From contig CALHTA010000082.1 in NCBI GenBank assembly GCA_938038645.1, positions 1 to 6,038 on the forward strand: a stretch of DNA of 6,038 nucleotides, in the 5' to 3' direction. The notes under the pieces were generated by a model. The model was given only the letters and a program-made list of their open reading frames with translations. It did no database searches and was not told where the DNA came from. Position numbers and translations under genes: made by a program. Below are positions 5,587-6,038 of the stretch, piece by piece. Source of the stretch: an uncultured Thiotrichaceae bacterium. Lineage in GTDB: Bacteria; Pseudomonadota; Gammaproteobacteria; Thiotrichales; Thiotrichaceae. Positions within the stretch are counted from its first letter, which is position 1. Each line of letters opens with the position of its first letter.

Positions 5587-5943
5587 TTAATCAGGCGAAT
5601 AGGAAATTGAATGGGTGATATCGGTGAATGATGCGATGTATTCACCTTTAGTTTTCAGGCGTTTTAAACAGCTATTCTGAGCCTGCTCTAGGAGAACGGC
5701 ATAAGCGATTTGGCACAGTTCAGTGCAGCAATCCTCAGGTTCATTGCAATCGGTGTCATCATAGCTGACGTGACCTCCACTGTTGTTATTCTCAGGTGAT
5801 TTGTTGTGATGCGAGTTACCAGCATGATGATCCAGTATTGTGCTGTGAGCACCATGTTCTACAAGCTGAGGCACAGTGAATCCTGCGACGGCATTCACCG
5901 TCAACGAGAGTAATATCAACAAAATGAGAGAATATTGTTTCAC
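5587..5943 (-). CDS. Small secreted His/Cys-rich protein, probably metal-binding
   Basis: Protein of 118 aa with a signal peptide (1-20, ending NAVA), a histidine-rich stretch (His30, 33, 39, 40, 45, 46, 58) and a cysteine cluster at 66-77 (C-X5-C-C-X3-C, acidic) plus Cys92. These residues suggest periplasmic metal binding or sensing. The family is not recognised; small His/Cys proteins such as CopL occur in copper loci, but no clear match to one can be claimed. The start is GTG at 5943, only 4 nt after the stop of the CopD-like gene, so translation is probably coupled and the two share an operon. There is no strong ribosome site, which supports coupling. Confidence 0.75.
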   Translation of the reverse strand: MKQYSLILLILLSLTVNAVAGFTVPQLVEHGAHSTILDHHAGNSHHNKSPENNNSGGHVSYDDTDCNEPEDCCTELCQIAYAVLLEQAQNSCLKRLKTKGEYIASFTDITHSISYSPD

Positions 5944-5947
5944 AGAT

Positions 5948-6038
5948 TTAGCCGTAAGCCGGGCCAGTAACGCTACTCATCACCGCAGTAATCACAAGTA
6001 TTAAGAAGCCGACCCACATCTCTATGGTAATCGAACGC
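5948..6038 (-). CDS. copD: C-terminal end of a CopD-like copper membrane protein (partial)
   Basis: Only the last 29 codons and the TAA (5950-5948) are in the window. They read RSITIEMWVGFLILVITAVM followed by SSVTGPAYG: one hydrophobic helix after a short R-S-I-x-x-E lead. CopD-family inner-membrane proteins typically end in this way (a conserved Glu before the last helix, then a proline near the end), and the copper context agrees. Direct evidence is thin because of the short length; another multi-helix protein is possible. The downstream His/Cys-rich gene starts 4 nt later. Confidence 0.5.
   Translation of the reverse strand, partial: RSITIEMWVGFLILVITAVMSSVTGPAYG

Noticed and set aside
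5548..5613. AGGAGG on the plus strand followed by an ATG at 5569
   Set aside because: The spacing (15 nt) is too long and the frame stops after 13 codons.
1..6038. Mobile element, CRISPR array, tRNA or rRNA
   Set aside because: No transposase, regularly spaced repeats or RNA gene signature was seen; the only large repeat is the gene module described.

Overview
The window is a piece of a copper-handling gene cluster, all on the minus strand, most likely from a gammaproteobacterium of the Alteromonadales/Vibrionales type. That placement is inferred from moderate-to-low GC, a CusR-like operator and the protein styles, so the genus is uncertain. No convincing gene was found on the plus strand. 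In transcription order (right to left) it holds: the last codons of a CopD-like membrane protein; a small secreted His/Cys-rich protein coupled to it; an acyltransferase-3 membrane protein; a small secreted protein of unknown function; a CopI-type cupredoxin; a second acyltransferase; a second copy of the small secreted protein; a DsbC disulfide isomerase; and the N-terminal 135 residues of a Tat-exported multicopper oxidase.

The main point of interest is a duplicated module of about 1.6 kb: acyltransferase, small secreted protein and intrinsic terminator. It occurs at 3839-5447 (copy A) and 1269-2870 (copy B), with the cupredoxin gene between the copies. The two small proteins match at 86 of 119 aligned positions and the acyltransferases at 71 of their first 100 residues (counted by eye). 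Even the terminator architecture, including a bulged A, is kept.

Three promoters share one layout: a CusR-like box, then 31 bp edge to edge to a CATAAT -10 hexamer. They precede the cupredoxin and both small secreted proteins. The box before the cupredoxin is a perfect palindrome, AAAATGACA-N4-TGTCATTTT. In the two module copies the box overlaps the stop codon of the preceding acyltransferase. This makes the unknown small proteins predicted members of the copper response together with the cupredoxin.

Taken together: the CopD-like protein, the His/Cys-rich protein, CopI and the multicopper oxidase would bind, move or oxidise periplasmic copper. DsbC would repair disulfides wrongly formed under copper stress. 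The duplicated acyltransferase/small-protein pair suggests an envelope-modifying or protective function not normally listed among copper-resistance systems; that last step is inference.
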